Positions 28,676 to 36,814 of a stretch of 64,000 bases of DNA are shown here, piece after piece. Source of the stretch: Candidatus Hydrogenedentota bacterium (GTDB lineage Bacteria > Hydrogenedentota > Hydrogenedentia > Hydrogenedentales > JAGMZX01). Location of the stretch: assembly GCA_029556545.1 (NCBI GenBank), contig JAKQEQ010000023.1:88184-152183 (forward strand). Direction: 5' to 3'. The notes below the pieces were generated by a model that did no database searches, was not told where the DNA came from, and saw only the letters and a list, made by a program, of their open reading frames with translations. Within the stretch, counting starts at the first letter, position 1; every line of letters starts with the position of its first letter. Position numbers and translations under genes: made by a program.

Positions 28676-30510
28676 AACACGGATGCGTTAGCGGAATCTT
28701 GCTGGTGATTATGGCCGCGTTCGGCGCGCCAGCGCAGGAAACCGCGGCGACCTATCGGTCGCCTGTGGCGATCGTGGCGGACCCGACGGGAGCGGTCTCG
28801 TATGTGGCGGAGCACACGGGCGGCAGGGTGACGGTGTTGGTTCCTGCTTCGGGCGCCGTCACGCGGGAGATCCCGGTGCCGGCGCCGGTGAGCGGACTGG
28901 CGCTCACGCCCGACGGCGCGCGCCTCTACGTCACGTGCGGCGAAGCGGAGGGCGTCCTGGCGGTCGTAAACGTCGGTGACGGGAACGTGGATCGCACAAT
29001 CGGCGTGGGCCACACGCCGACCGGCGGCGCGCCGCATCCGGACGGCAAGACGTTCTACGTGTGCAACCGATTCGACAACACTATCGGCGTGGTGGACTTG
29101 GTCGAGGGTCGCCAGACGGCGCGCATCGACGTGGCGCGCGAGCCGGTCGCGGCGGCGATAACGCCCGACGGACAGTGGCTTGTCGTGGCGAATCATCTGC
29201 CGGCGGGGCCGTCCGACGGCGAGTACACGGCGGCGGCGGTGTCGATCATCGACGTTGCGCGACAGGCGGAGGAGACGCGCGTTAATTTGCCGAATGGGAG
29301 CACGGGGTTGCGCGGGCTGTGCCTGTCGCCGGACGGGAAGTTCGCCTACGTGACGCATATTCTCGGGCGGTACCACCTGCCGACGACGCAATTGGAACGG
29401 GGGTGGATGAACACGAACGCGTTGAGCGTGATCGACGTGGCCGGAAAGCGGCTGGTGAACACGGTGCTGCTCGACAGCGTCGACCTCGGCGCCGCGAACC
29501 CGTGGGGCGTGGTGTGCGCGGACGGGGGCCGGTTCCTGTGCGTGGCCCACGCGGGCACGCACGAGATCAGCGTGATCGACCTGCCCGCGCTGCACGCGAA
29601 GCTGGACCGGGTAGCCGCGGGCGAGCGCGTGTCCGAGGTGTCGCGCGCGCCCGAGGACGTGCCGAACGATCTGGCGTTCCTGGTGGACCTGCGGCGGCGT
29701 ATCAAGCTCGCGGGCAACGGGCCGCGAGGCATCGCCGCCGTCGGCACAACGGTGTATGCGGCGGAATATTTCACCGACTCGATAGGGGTGGCGGCCATTG
29801 CGCCGGACTCGCGCGCAAAAGCCGCTTCGTTGCCGCTCGGACCGGAACAGTCCATCAGCGTCGTCCGCAAGGGCGAGATGTTCTTCAACGACGCGGCGCT
29901 CTGTTTCCAGCACTGGCAGAGTTGCGCGAGTTGCCACCCCGACGGCCGTGTCGACGGGCTGAATTGGGACCTGATGAACGACGGGCTCGGGAATCCCAAG
30001 AACACGAAGAACATGCTGCTCGCGCATGCTACCCCGCCCGCGATGTCGCTCGGCGTGCGGGACGCCGCCGAGACGGCCGTGCGCGCGGGTATCCGCTTCA
30101 TCCAGTTCGCGGTGCGGCCCGAGGAAGACGCCGTCGCAATTGATGAATACTTGAAAGCGCTCCGGCCGGTCCCCAGTCCTCACGCACGAGACGCGGCATC
30201 CCGCGAGGCGGCGGACCGCGGCGCGAAGGTGTTCGATCGCGCGGGTTGCGCGGCATGTCATCCGGCCCCGCTCTACACGGACCTCCAACCTTACGACGTC
30301 GGCACGGCGAAGGGTATGGACGAAGGAAGTCCCGTCGATACGCCGACGCTGATCGAGGCTTGGCGGACGGCGCCCTACCTGCACGACGGGCGCGCGGCCA
30401 CGATGCTGGAGGTGCTGACGACGTTCAATCCCAATGACCGACACGGCGCAACCTCGAATCTCACGCAAGACGAAATCGAGGATTTGGCCGCGTTTGTGTT
30501 GTCGAAGTAG
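28672..30510 (+). CDS. exported YncE-like beta-propeller with C-terminal dihaem cytochrome c region
   Basis: A 612-residue protein starting at GTG, overlapping the previous stop by four bases. A signal peptide (KHGCVSGILLVIMAAFGAPA) is followed by a seven-bladed YncE/lactonase-type propeller (GLALTPDGARLYVTCG, PHPDGKTFYVCNRFDNT, LSPDGKFAYVTH; residues about 25-380). A cytochrome region then carries CASCH at 418-422 and CAACH at 526-530. The second half resembles the dihaem cytochrome c peroxidase/MauG-like fold (LNWDLMNDGLGNPKNTKNML, TPTLIEAWRTAPYLHDG). This order is common in planctomycete-like exported proteins. It would exchange electrons with the two preceding haem proteins; that link is inferred from the operon only. 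Confidence 0.82.
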   Translation: MKHGCVSGILLVIMAAFGAPAQETAATYRSPVAIVADPTGAVSYVAEHTGGRVTVLVPASGAVTREIPVPAPVSGLALTPDGARLYVTCGEAEGVLAVVNVGDGNVDRTIGVGHTPTGGAPHPDGKTFYVCNRFDNTIGVVDLVEGRQTARIDVAREPVAAAITPDGQWLVVANHLPAGPSDGEYTAAAVSIIDVARQAEETRVNLPNGSTGLRGLCLSPDGKFAYVTHILGRYHLPTTQLERGWMNTNALSVIDVAGKRLVNTVLLDSVDLGAANPWGVVCADGGRFLCVAHAGTHEISVIDLPALHAKLDRVAAGERVSEVSRAPEDVPNDLAFLVDLRRRIKLAGNGPRGIAAVGTTVYAAEYFTDSIGVAAIAPDSRAKAASLPLGPEQSISVVRKGEMFFNDAALCFQHWQSCASCHPDGRVDGLNWDLMNDGLGNPKNTKNMLLAHATPPAMSLGVRDAAETAVRAGIRFIQFAVRPEEDAVAIDEYLKALRPVPSPHARDAASREAADRGAKVFDRAGCAACHPAPLYTDLQPYDVGTAKGMDEGSPVDTPTLIEAWRTAPYLHDGRAATMLEVLTTFNPNDRHGATSNLTQDEIEDLAAFVLSK

Positions 30511-30555
30511 TATCGAAGGACAGGCAACGACGGTGTTCGTGAAGAGGGCGTTATC

Positions 30556-31683
30556 GTGTCGGGTATCCGGAATGTAGCGCGCGTCGCGCGGCTGACCTCG
30601 CACGCAGAGTTGTTCCTGAGCAGTGCGGCGGATGAGTCCGTCGCCCCCGAGGATTTCCTCACGGCGTTGGGCGACTCGGCGCGGGCGCTCGGCGTCGAGA
30701 TCGTCGCGCTCGACGTATTCGGCGCGCTGCCGGCGGGCGGCCTCATGAACCATGTTCGCTCGGAGTGGCCGATAACGTGGGTCGGCGAAGCGGCACGATC
30801 GGGGAAATCGAATGCTATCACCACAGAGGCGGCCCGAAACCCGAAACCCGTTTCTGCCAGCGCCGCGCAGGTGTGGGGCGTGCGCGGGTGCGCGGTGCGC
30901 CGGATCGCGATCGAGGGCCGCGTCGTGGGCAGTGTCATCGAGGACGATGCCGCGCGCTATTGCCGCTGCGGCGGCCTGCTCCCGCGCGATATCGAGGCGT
31001 CGCCGTCCGGGCAGACCTCGCAGGTGTTCGATCGCATGGAGGCGGCGCTAGCTCAGGCGGACATGGATTTCAGCCACGTGGTGCGCACCTGGTTCTTCAA
31101 CCGCGATATCACCTCGTGGTATCGCGAATTCAACGACGCGCGCGACGAATTCTTCTATGCCCGCGGCGTCTTCGACGGTATCGTGCCGGCAAGCACCGGC
31201 ATGGGCGGCGAGAACACGGCCGGCGCCGCGCTGATCGGGGGCTGCCTCGCGATTATGCCGAAAACCGACGCCGTGGCGGTGCGCCGGGTGTCTTCTCCGT
31301 TGCAGTGCCCCGCGTTCGACTACGGCAGTTCGTTCAGTCGCGCGGTCGAGATAGCCGCGCCGGACTGTCGCCGGCTGCTGGTGTCCGGCACCGCCAGCAT
31401 TGCCCCGGAAGGCCACACGCTGTATCCGGGCGACGCATCGGCGCAGATGGATCAGACCCTGCGCGTGGTCGAGGCAATCCTCGAATCGCGCGGCATGGGT
31501 TGGGAACACGCGACGCGGGCCGTCATGTATTACAAACATGCCGAGTACCTGGCGGAGTTCGCGCGACAAGCGGCGGCGTTGCCGGACCTTCCGGTAGTAT
31601 ATGTTCACAACGACGTATGTCGGGACGACCTGCTGTTTGAAATGGAGTTGGACGCCATCGAGGCGAACATGGGAGACGCATAG
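30556..31683 (+). CDS. Rid-family-like protein (chorismatase/FkbO-like architecture)
   Basis: A 375-residue protein. Its C-terminal half has the trimeric YjgF/Rid look (RLLVSGTASIAPEGHTLYPGD, TLRVVEAILESRGMGWEHATRAVMYYKH, LLFEMELDAIE), and the whole protein has the length and order of the FkbO/Hyg5 chorismatase group, which pairs two such folds. The arginine used by RidA deaminases appears not to be conserved (the matching segment reads LPVVYVHNDVCRDD), so imine deaminase activity is unlikely. GAGGGC lies six bases before GTG 30556. It sits 45 bases after the cytochrome gene and four before the SMP-30-like gene. It has no signal peptide, unlike its operon partners. Confidence 0.68.
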   Translation: MSGIRNVARVARLTSHAELFLSSAADESVAPEDFLTALGDSARALGVEIVALDVFGALPAGGLMNHVRSEWPITWVGEAARSGKSNAITTEAARNPKPVSASAAQVWGVRGCAVRRIAIEGRVVGSVIEDDAARYCRCGGLLPRDIEASPSGQTSQVFDRMEAALAQADMDFSHVVRTWFFNRDITSWYREFNDARDEFFYARGVFDGIVPASTGMGGENTAGAALIGGCLAIMPKTDAVAVRRVSSPLQCPAFDYGSSFSRAVEIAAPDCRRLLVSGTASIAPEGHTLYPGDASAQMDQTLRVVEAILESRGMGWEHATRAVMYYKHAEYLAEFARQAAALPDLPVVYVHNDVCRDDLLFEMELDAIEANMGDA

Positions 31684-31686
31684 GCC

Positions 31687-32589
31687 ATGAAAAAATGCTT
31701 GGTTGCGCTGGTTTTGGCCGCTTTGGCGGCGGCGTGGCCCGGGCACGGGCGACGATATGCGGTGTGGGGACAGGCGGACCCCGCGGTCTGGACGGCGAAG
31801 GAGGTCCGCGTTGTCGAAGGCTTCAACGTGCCCGAATGCGTGTTTCCGGATATTGCCGGCGGCGCGGTATACGTGTCCAATATCGACGCGGAGGAGGGCG
31901 CGTATTGGAGCAACGACCGGAAGGGCCACATTGCGCGGCTGACCCCGGAAGGCGACGTCACGGACGCGCGTTGGCTCGACAGCGGCCCGGCCGCGCCGAT
32001 CAATTCGCCGAAGGGGATGTGCCGTCTCGGCGATTACCTGTATTTCACGGATAACACGCGGCTGATGCGCGTCTCCCTGAAGGAGTCCGGCGCCGCGCCG
32101 GAGGAGATACGGCTGCCCGAGGCGCGCATGTTGAATGACCTGGCAAGCGACGGGAAATGCGTGTACGTGTCCGATACCAGCCTGGGCCGCGCATACCGAG
32201 TGGATGAGGCGGGTCTTGCGACGCACTTTTCGGCGATTCCAAGCGTCAATGGCCTGACCTGTCACGACGGGCGCGTGTATGCCGTGAGTTGGGACGGCCA
32301 CGAGGTGTATGAACTGGACCCGGAAGGCCGGGAACCCGCGAAGCCCTTCGGCTTGGCAAAACACTTCTCGAATCTGGACGGCATCGAGGCCCTCGAAGAC
32401 GGCTCGTTCCTCGTCTCCGATTTCACAGGCAACAAGGTCTGTCATATCGCCGCGGACCGGAAGACGGTCGCCACGCTCGTCGAGATCGAATCGCCCGCGG
32501 ACATCGGCCTCGACCAAGGGCGCGGCCTGCTCTATGTGCCGCAGTTCATGAAGGACCGCGTAAGCATTTATCGGTTGGCACGTCAATGA
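31687..32589 (+). CDS. exported SMP-30/gluconolactonase-like beta-propeller
   Basis: A 300-residue protein with a signal peptide (MKKCLVALVLAALAAAWPG). It is built of six-bladed propeller repeats (YVSNIDAEEGAYWSNDRKG, GDYLYFTDNTRLMRV, LNDLASDGKCVYVSDTSLG, VNGLTCHDGRVYAVSWDG, LDGIEALEDGSFLVSDFTG) of the SMP-30/NHL type. It may be a lactonase or a binding scaffold. Metal-binding residues cannot be assigned with certainty. It starts three bases after the Rid-like stop codon and is the last gene of the plus-strand operon; a convergent gene follows 30 bases later. Confidence 0.75.
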   Translation: MKKCLVALVLAALAAAWPGHGRRYAVWGQADPAVWTAKEVRVVEGFNVPECVFPDIAGGAVYVSNIDAEEGAYWSNDRKGHIARLTPEGDVTDARWLDSGPAAPINSPKGMCRLGDYLYFTDNTRLMRVSLKESGAAPEEIRLPEARMLNDLASDGKCVYVSDTSLGRAYRVDEAGLATHFSAIPSVNGLTCHDGRVYAVSWDGHEVYELDPEGREPAKPFGLAKHFSNLDGIEALEDGSFLVSDFTGNKVCHIAADRKTVATLVEIESPADIGLDQGRGLLYVPQFMKDRVSIYRLARQ

Positions 32590-32619
32590 GATTGGCGGCG
32601 TGCTTCGCGCGCGGCGGAC

Positions 32620-33465
32620 TTACGCCCTGATCGGGTCGAGTCGGTCCCCGGCCAAGGGCGGCGACGCACTGTAGCACGCATCGAGATCGACCACGTGAAC
32701 GCCCGCGCCGGTCCCACGGTAGACGCCCTTTACCTGATACGCGATCGCGTCGCGCGTGATGACGGCCACGGCCATCTCCACGCCGGCGGGCGCGCGCTCC
32801 AGCCAGACGTCGGCGCGCGGATCGGAGAACAGCAGCCGTTGCCCGCCCGCGGCCACGCACGGCATAACGACAAACGCCCTCGGAAAACCGTCGTCGGCGC
32901 CTTCGCGAAACGCAACCGCCCGCACCGCGCCGAGACGCCGGAACTTCTCCCGCACGCGCACGGGCATCACGGGAACGGGACCATCCTGCCCCCGATTAAC
33001 AGCGGCACCCCGGCCCGCATACCAGGGAGACAGCGCGCGCGCGAACGCGTATCGAGCAATCATCCGCGTCTTTGAGAGACGCTGCATCGGGCCGATCTCC
33101 ACGACGCGAATGGTCCCGGCGGCCCGCACGCTCGTGTATGCGTTATAGCGGAACATGGGAGAGCGGTTGATCGCGTCGATGCGGGGCCCCTTCGTCTCCC
33201 AGCCCTCGAAGCGGCCCAGGATGCTCCAGCTCTCGAAGGCCTCGTTCTGGACCGCAATGCAGACCTCCGGACGCGCATCGAGGTTCACGCGCGTCTTGTT
33301 CATCAGAAACTCGCCGAAGATGACGGTCGCGTCATCATATGGCGTGATCGAGATCACCGGCACGCAGTTGGGCCGGCCCCGCGCGTCGAGCGTCGCCAGG
33401 AACTTCGGCGTGAACGCCCCGGCCAGCGCCGCCCGCACGCCTCCCTCGATAATCGCGTTGCCCAC
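32620..33465 (-). CDS. pyridoxamine 5'-phosphate oxidase-like split-barrel protein
   Basis: A 281-residue protein starting at GTG with GGAGGGA upstream. The N-terminal 125 residues match the PNPOx-like FMN-binding split barrel (FLATLDARGRPNCVPVISIT, DATVIFGEFLMNKTRVNLD, PEVCIAVQNEAFESWSILGRFEGWE). This family includes flavin reductases and F420-binding proteins. The C-terminal half is not recognised (it includes VNRGQDGPVPVMPVRVREKF). It is cytoplasmic with no signal peptide, and convergent with the SMP-30-like gene. Confidence 0.65.
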   Translation of the reverse strand: MGNAIIEGGVRAALAGAFTPKFLATLDARGRPNCVPVISITPYDDATVIFGEFLMNKTRVNLDARPEVCIAVQNEAFESWSILGRFEGWETKGPRIDAINRSPMFRYNAYTSVRAAGTIRVVEIGPMQRLSKTRMIARYAFARALSPWYAGRGAAVNRGQDGPVPVMPVRVREKFRRLGAVRAVAFREGADDGFPRAFVVMPCVAAGGQRLLFSDPRADVWLERAPAGVEMAVAVITRDAIAYQVKGVYRGTGAGVHVVDLDACYSASPPLAGDRLDPIRA

Positions 33466-33615
33466 AGCCGTCCCTCCGTGTAGCGCCAGACGCGGCGCGC
33501 TCCCTGCGCGCCCTCCCCCGTGCTTGTCTCGTCCTCGTACTCGCCCGCCAGTGTACCACGATCACACCAGCGCTTGAACGCGGCCACGCGTCATCCACAG
33601 GAACGGCCTTCTTCC

Positions 33616-33650
33616 CGTGGCATGGGCATCTTGCCCATGTCCGTAGCGGG
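33616..33650. repeat. dispersed palindromic repeat, family 1 copy c
   Basis: CCGTGGCATGGGCATCTTGC, continuing to CCCATG at 33639, is the first hairpin of the family. The second hairpin is degenerate (TAGCGGGCGG only). It lies in the gap between the PNPOx-like gene and vapB. Confidence 0.75.
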
Positions 33651-33694
33651 CGGACTCAATCAGGAAATCAGCCACAAGAACTTGCTGTCTACAC

Positions 33695-33743
33695 ATCATG
33701 ATGTCAACGCATCTTGACATCAATTGTGAACACAGGGTATATT
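33695..33743 (+). promoter_or_regulatory. vapBC promoter with overlapping operator
   Basis: TTGACA (33714-33719), an 18-base spacer and TATATT (33738-33743) form a strong promoter. A perfect inverted repeat ATGTCAA-N6-TTGACAT (33701-33720) overlaps the -35 box, and CATCATGATG (33695-33704) precedes it. Transcription would start about at the vapB ATG (33750), so the mRNA would be leaderless or nearly so. Confidence 0.7.
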
Positions 33744-33749
33744 TCAGGC

Positions 33750-33977
33750 ATGAGGACGACGGTGACCATCGACGACGACCTGCTGGCGGCGGCCAAGAGT
33801 CTTGCGCGCGCGCGCTCAGAATCTCTGGGACGCGTGCTTTCGGACTTGGCGCGACGCGGCCTGCACGCAACCCCGCGCGTAGTCGCGGCGACGGGCGGCT
33901 TCCCGTTGTTTCGCGTCCCGCGGGATGCCCATCCCATCACGTTGCAGGATGTCAGGAAGCAGGACGACGAACCGTGA
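33750..33977 (+). CDS. vapB: VapB-type antitoxin (ribbon-helix-helix)
   Basis: A 75-residue protein beginning MRTTVTIDDDLLAAAKSLAR, the beta-strand and first helix of ribbon-helix-helix antitoxins. The C-terminal part (GGFPLFRVPRDAHPIT) would wrap and inhibit the toxin. It overlaps vapC by four bases (GTGA), the usual coupling. Only six bases lie between the -10 box and the ATG. Autoregulation through the inverted repeat at 33701-33720 is inferred. Confidence 0.85.
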   Translation: MRTTVTIDDDLLAAAKSLARARSESLGRVLSDLARRGLHATPRVVAATGGFPLFRVPRDAHPITLQDVRKQDDEP

Positions 33978-34414
33978 GCGTCGGGCTGCTTGATGTAAAT
34001 ATGCTCATTGCCTTGGCGTGGCCGTCGCATGTCCACCATCGCGAGGCGCACACGTGGTTTGCGGCCAACCGCGCTTCGGGTTGGGCGACGAGTCCATTGA
34101 CCCAGTGCGCCTTCGTGCGCATCTCGTCAAACCCGAAGATCATCCACGAAGCGGTCACGCCGATGGAGGCGCTTACGCTGTTGAAAGCGATGACCTCCCT
34201 TGAAGGCCACGTTTTCTGGCCGGATGACGTCCCGCTTTTTGGAGAGCCGGTCCCGACCGATCTGCTGGTCGGTCAACACCAAGTCACCGATGCCTACCTG
34301 CTGGGGCTGGCCATTCGGCACAAGGGCAGGCTGGTCACGCTTGATCGCGGCGTGGCGGCGCTTCTGCCGCCCCACAGCGCGCATCGCGCCGCGCTCGAGG
34401 TTGTGGCCGTCTGA
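33974..34414 (+). CDS. vapC: VapC-type PIN-domain toxin
   Basis: A 146-residue PIN-domain endoribonuclease. Acidic residues are seen in LLDVNMLIALAW (first Asp), TDAYLLGLAIRH (Asp of the third motif) and TLDRGVAALLP (last Asp). The FVRISSNP segment is typical of VapC proteins of this subgroup (motif F.RI.SNP). It starts at GTG within the end of vapB. It would cleave tRNA or rRNA when free of VapB. A convergent toxin-antitoxin-like pair lies 85 bases downstream. Confidence 0.87.
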   Translation: MSVGLLDVNMLIALAWPSHVHHREAHTWFAANRASGWATSPLTQCAFVRISSNPKIIHEAVTPMEALTLLKAMTSLEGHVFWPDDVPLFGEPVPTDLLVGQHQVTDAYLLGLAIRHKGRLVTLDRGVAALLPPHSAHRAALEVVAV

Positions 34415-34499
34415 GACGGAAGGGGGCAAGCGGGGTCGCCAATAATGTAGAAGGGGCGCCCGAAATGGGCAGCGCCCGCGCTCACAGCATCCGAGCGCG

Positions 34500-34718
34500 T
34501 CACTTGGCGTCGCCGTCGCCGGGGACTTCCGTCAAATGCGCCATCGCGCGCCGGGAAAGTTCCTCGACGGTCATATCCTCCCAGAGCGACTGGCGCCAGA
34601 GGGTATAGTCGAACCGCTCCCGCTTTAGGAGAAGGATAAACCGTTCCACCTCGACGGCGTCCATCTTCTCAAACAGCGCCCGAAAACCCTCGGACTTGAT
34701 TACCGCATCCGTTCTCAC
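34500..34718 (-). CDS. small antitoxin-like partner of the PIN gene
   Basis: A 72-residue acidic protein (VEVERFILLLKRERFDYTLW, DMTVEELSRRAM) that starts at GTG within the last codons of the PIN gene (GTGA overlap). It resembles the short proteins found beside PIN genes that begin LCCFNRPFDD; this is from memory of gene pairs rather than a search. It is probably the antitoxin or an accessory of the neighbouring PIN protein. No DNA-binding motif is evident. Confidence 0.55.
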   Translation of the reverse strand: MRTDAVIKSEGFRALFEKMDAVEVERFILLLKRERFDYTLWRQSLWEDMTVEELSRRAMAHLTEVPGDGDAK

Positions 34719-35145
34719 GACTCGTCACTTTCGATAAGGATGAATTCAACGGGATTCACGACCCGTATGCCTTGGATTATATCACGCTTCCTGAGAATGC
34801 CGTTGTCCGTGGTAATGAAGAAGTCGGCTCCGGCGTCAACGGCGCACGCGATATGAAGGGAATCCTTGACCCCAACCCAAGATGCCGCAATTTCCGCGCT
34901 TCTCGGACGATGTTCTCATTCTCAGAGCGACACGGCCCGCTCGCTTTTCTTTTCCACTCGGCAATAGACGTCATTACTTCCAAGTCAGGGTTGGCGGCGT
35001 TTTCGTATTCCAACATATACGACCATACGAGACGTATCTCGCCACTTTGCACCATCTCCTGGATGAGCAGTTTTGCCTCCGTCTCGAGCAGAATCCGCTT
35101 CTGACTTTGATCATCGAAGGGACGATTGAAGCAGCACAAGTCCAT
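34715..35145 (-). pseudogene. PIN-domain gene with a frameshift
   Basis: The frame opens MDLCCFNRPFDDQSQKR, with an E-rich helix and LEYENAANP, as in PIN-domain proteins. At a run of four G (34870-34873 on the minus strand) the frame changes. The other frame continues VKDSLHIACAVDAGADFFIT, then TTDNGILRKRDII and VVNPVEFILI, ending ESDES-stop exactly at the overlap with the next gene. One missing G in the run explains it. It could be a real knockout, a sequencing or assembly error, or less likely programmed slippage. The start at 35145 is uncertain; an upstream TTG in the same frame is possible. Confidence 0.7.
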
Positions 35146-35248
35146 GTATATCAGCGCCCACCCGCAAGGACTCAAGAACCGCCTCGCGCGTGCGCTCCTG
35201 CGCGTTGACCCCGGGCAGGTCCACAAGCCAGCCTGCGTGATCATTCAA
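35111..35248 (-). pseudogene. HicB-like antitoxin remnant
   Basis: A 45-codon open frame (possible TTG at 35248, stop at 35111-35113) reads HAGWLVDLPGVNAQERTREA, then VLESLRVGADI. This matches the core of HicB antitoxins, where a strand pair is followed by GxxxxxTREEA and LR. The first strand (residues before GWLV) is missing and the frame overlaps the end of the PHP gene and the start of the PIN gene. It is a truncated relic, or a minimal antitoxin for the PIN protein. Confidence 0.4.
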
Positions 35249-36722
35249 GCGCTACCGTGGGCTCGGCCGCGGCGGTGTCGTCGTTATCCCAAGCCGTGGC
35301 CGCGCCCACTTCCGGAGCCAAGACCTCGATGGTATTCGTCAGCACCCAGGGGGCCATGCCGATCGCGGCGCCGTCGCCGGTGTAGGTGATCTCGCCGGGC
35401 ATGGGGAGCGCGGCTTCGATGCGGTACTTGCCCGGCTGCGACACGGCGAACTCGAAGGTGTCGCCGTCGTGGGAGGCGATGGATTTCCCGTTGCGGAGGA
35501 GGGTGAATTGGCAGGGCAGCGGCGACGCGGCGCGCAGCGTGAGTTCGGGTGAAAGGGCGATGCGCTCGCCCAAGGTCACCTGTGTCGCGCCGTCTTCGGC
35601 GACGAAGATGAATCCCTCGGCGTCAGCAATGAGGTTGAACGCGATGAAAGACCTGCCCGCGCGCAGGGCGTCGAGCAGGGCGGGTTCGCTCAACTCCTCG
35701 GCCAGTAGATGGGTATTGACGAACCGCGACGAGCGTTCGTAAGGGTCGAGGTCGATGCGAAAGAGTTGTTTATCCGGCGTCAGTTTGCCGAAAAGGAGGC
35801 GAAGCGGCAGCCGCGTGAGAAAGTTGAGCCGGAACTCGCGGATTTTCTTCTCGGGGTCGTTGTGGCCGGTGTCCAGGATCAGCAGCGTGTCTTGCGCGGT
35901 GTAGACGGCGCGCACGCCGACGTTCTGGTGGCAGTCGTTGGCCGCGATTGGGGTAAGTTTCCGGTACGTGCTGAGTACGTCCCATTTCTGTGTGAGCGTG
36001 CGAAGCGTCCACACGTCGAACATGCCGCGGAACGCCTGCTCGGGATATGCGAAGGAATTGATGACGAGGTCTTTCACCGTCTCGATACGACTGTTCTTGA
36101 CTACCATGTTGAAGATCATGTCGGTGTGGATGTTGTAGATTTCCATCGCATCGATCTCGGGAATGTCCCATGGGCGCGGGGCTTCGGTGTGGCCGAGGGC
36201 AAGCACGCCGCCCAATTCCCGGATTCTCCGGGCCAGCTCCGCCGGGTCGTCGTCTTGCGAAAAGACGGTGTCGTCCGGCAGTCCCCAGGGCATGAATCCC
36301 TCCTGCATCTCGAAGCCGCGCACAAAGAGGATGCCGTCGTGAATGCCTTTCCACCCGAGGGAGTAGTCGGCCTTGCCGTCCACCACATGGTCGGTCATGA
36401 AGATGAACTGGCACTTGGCTTTGTGGAGCGCTTCGACAATCTCGGGAAACTGCACCTCCGAGTCGTGGGAAATGTGCGAGTGGCTGTGCATCACGCCGCG
36501 GTATTCGGTCCATTCCGTCTTCAGGCTGACTGGTTGCCGAGTTTCCGCATATTCCCGCCAAACCGCCGCCTGGCGCGGGTACAGCCAGAAGCGGTAGTAG
36601 AGCTGCGGCGCGAACGCGCCGATGAAAAGCCCAATGATGACCAGCGCGGCGGCCACCATGACAAGACACCCGCAGCCCGCCGCGCGGCGCAGCCGACCCT
36701 TGCGTGGCTTTTGCTCTTCCAT
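35241..36722 (-). CDS. membrane-anchored PHP-domain phosphoesterase
   Basis: A 493-residue protein with one N-terminal membrane helix (residues about 13-40, CLVMVAAALVIIGLFIGAFA), which probably anchors a periplasmic domain. Metal ligands of the PHP fold are visible in YRGVMHSHSHISHDSEV, FIFMTDHV, LALGHTEAPRPWD and TPIAANDCHQN. The family hydrolyses phosphate esters with a trinuclear metal site. A C-terminal beta-rich region (about 400-480) carries LRAASPLPCQFTLLRNGKSI, like a carbohydrate-binding or Ig-type fold. GGAGGGA precedes ATG 36722. The C-terminus overlaps the HicB-like relic. Substrate not known. Confidence 0.78.
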   Translation of the reverse strand: MEEQKPRKGRLRRAAGCGCLVMVAAALVIIGLFIGAFAPQLYYRFWLYPRQAAVWREYAETRQPVSLKTEWTEYRGVMHSHSHISHDSEVQFPEIVEALHKAKCQFIFMTDHVVDGKADYSLGWKGIHDGILFVRGFEMQEGFMPWGLPDDTVFSQDDDPAELARRIRELGGVLALGHTEAPRPWDIPEIDAMEIYNIHTDMIFNMVVKNSRIETVKDLVINSFAYPEQAFRGMFDVWTLRTLTQKWDVLSTYRKLTPIAANDCHQNVGVRAVYTAQDTLLILDTGHNDPEKKIREFRLNFLTRLPLRLLFGKLTPDKQLFRIDLDPYERSSRFVNTHLLAEELSEPALLDALRAGRSFIAFNLIADAEGFIFVAEDGATQVTLGERIALSPELTLRAASPLPCQFTLLRNGKSIASHDGDTFEFAVSQPGKYRIEAALPMPGEITYTGDGAAIGMAPWVLTNTIEVLAPEVGAATAWDNDDTAAAEPTVALE

Positions 36723-36814
36723 GACGCGCCGTCCCTCCGATATTCGGCGCATGGTAGGGGCGGCGACGCGGCGCGATCAACTTCCCGGAGAACCGTGGTG
36801 CGGCCAATGAATCG

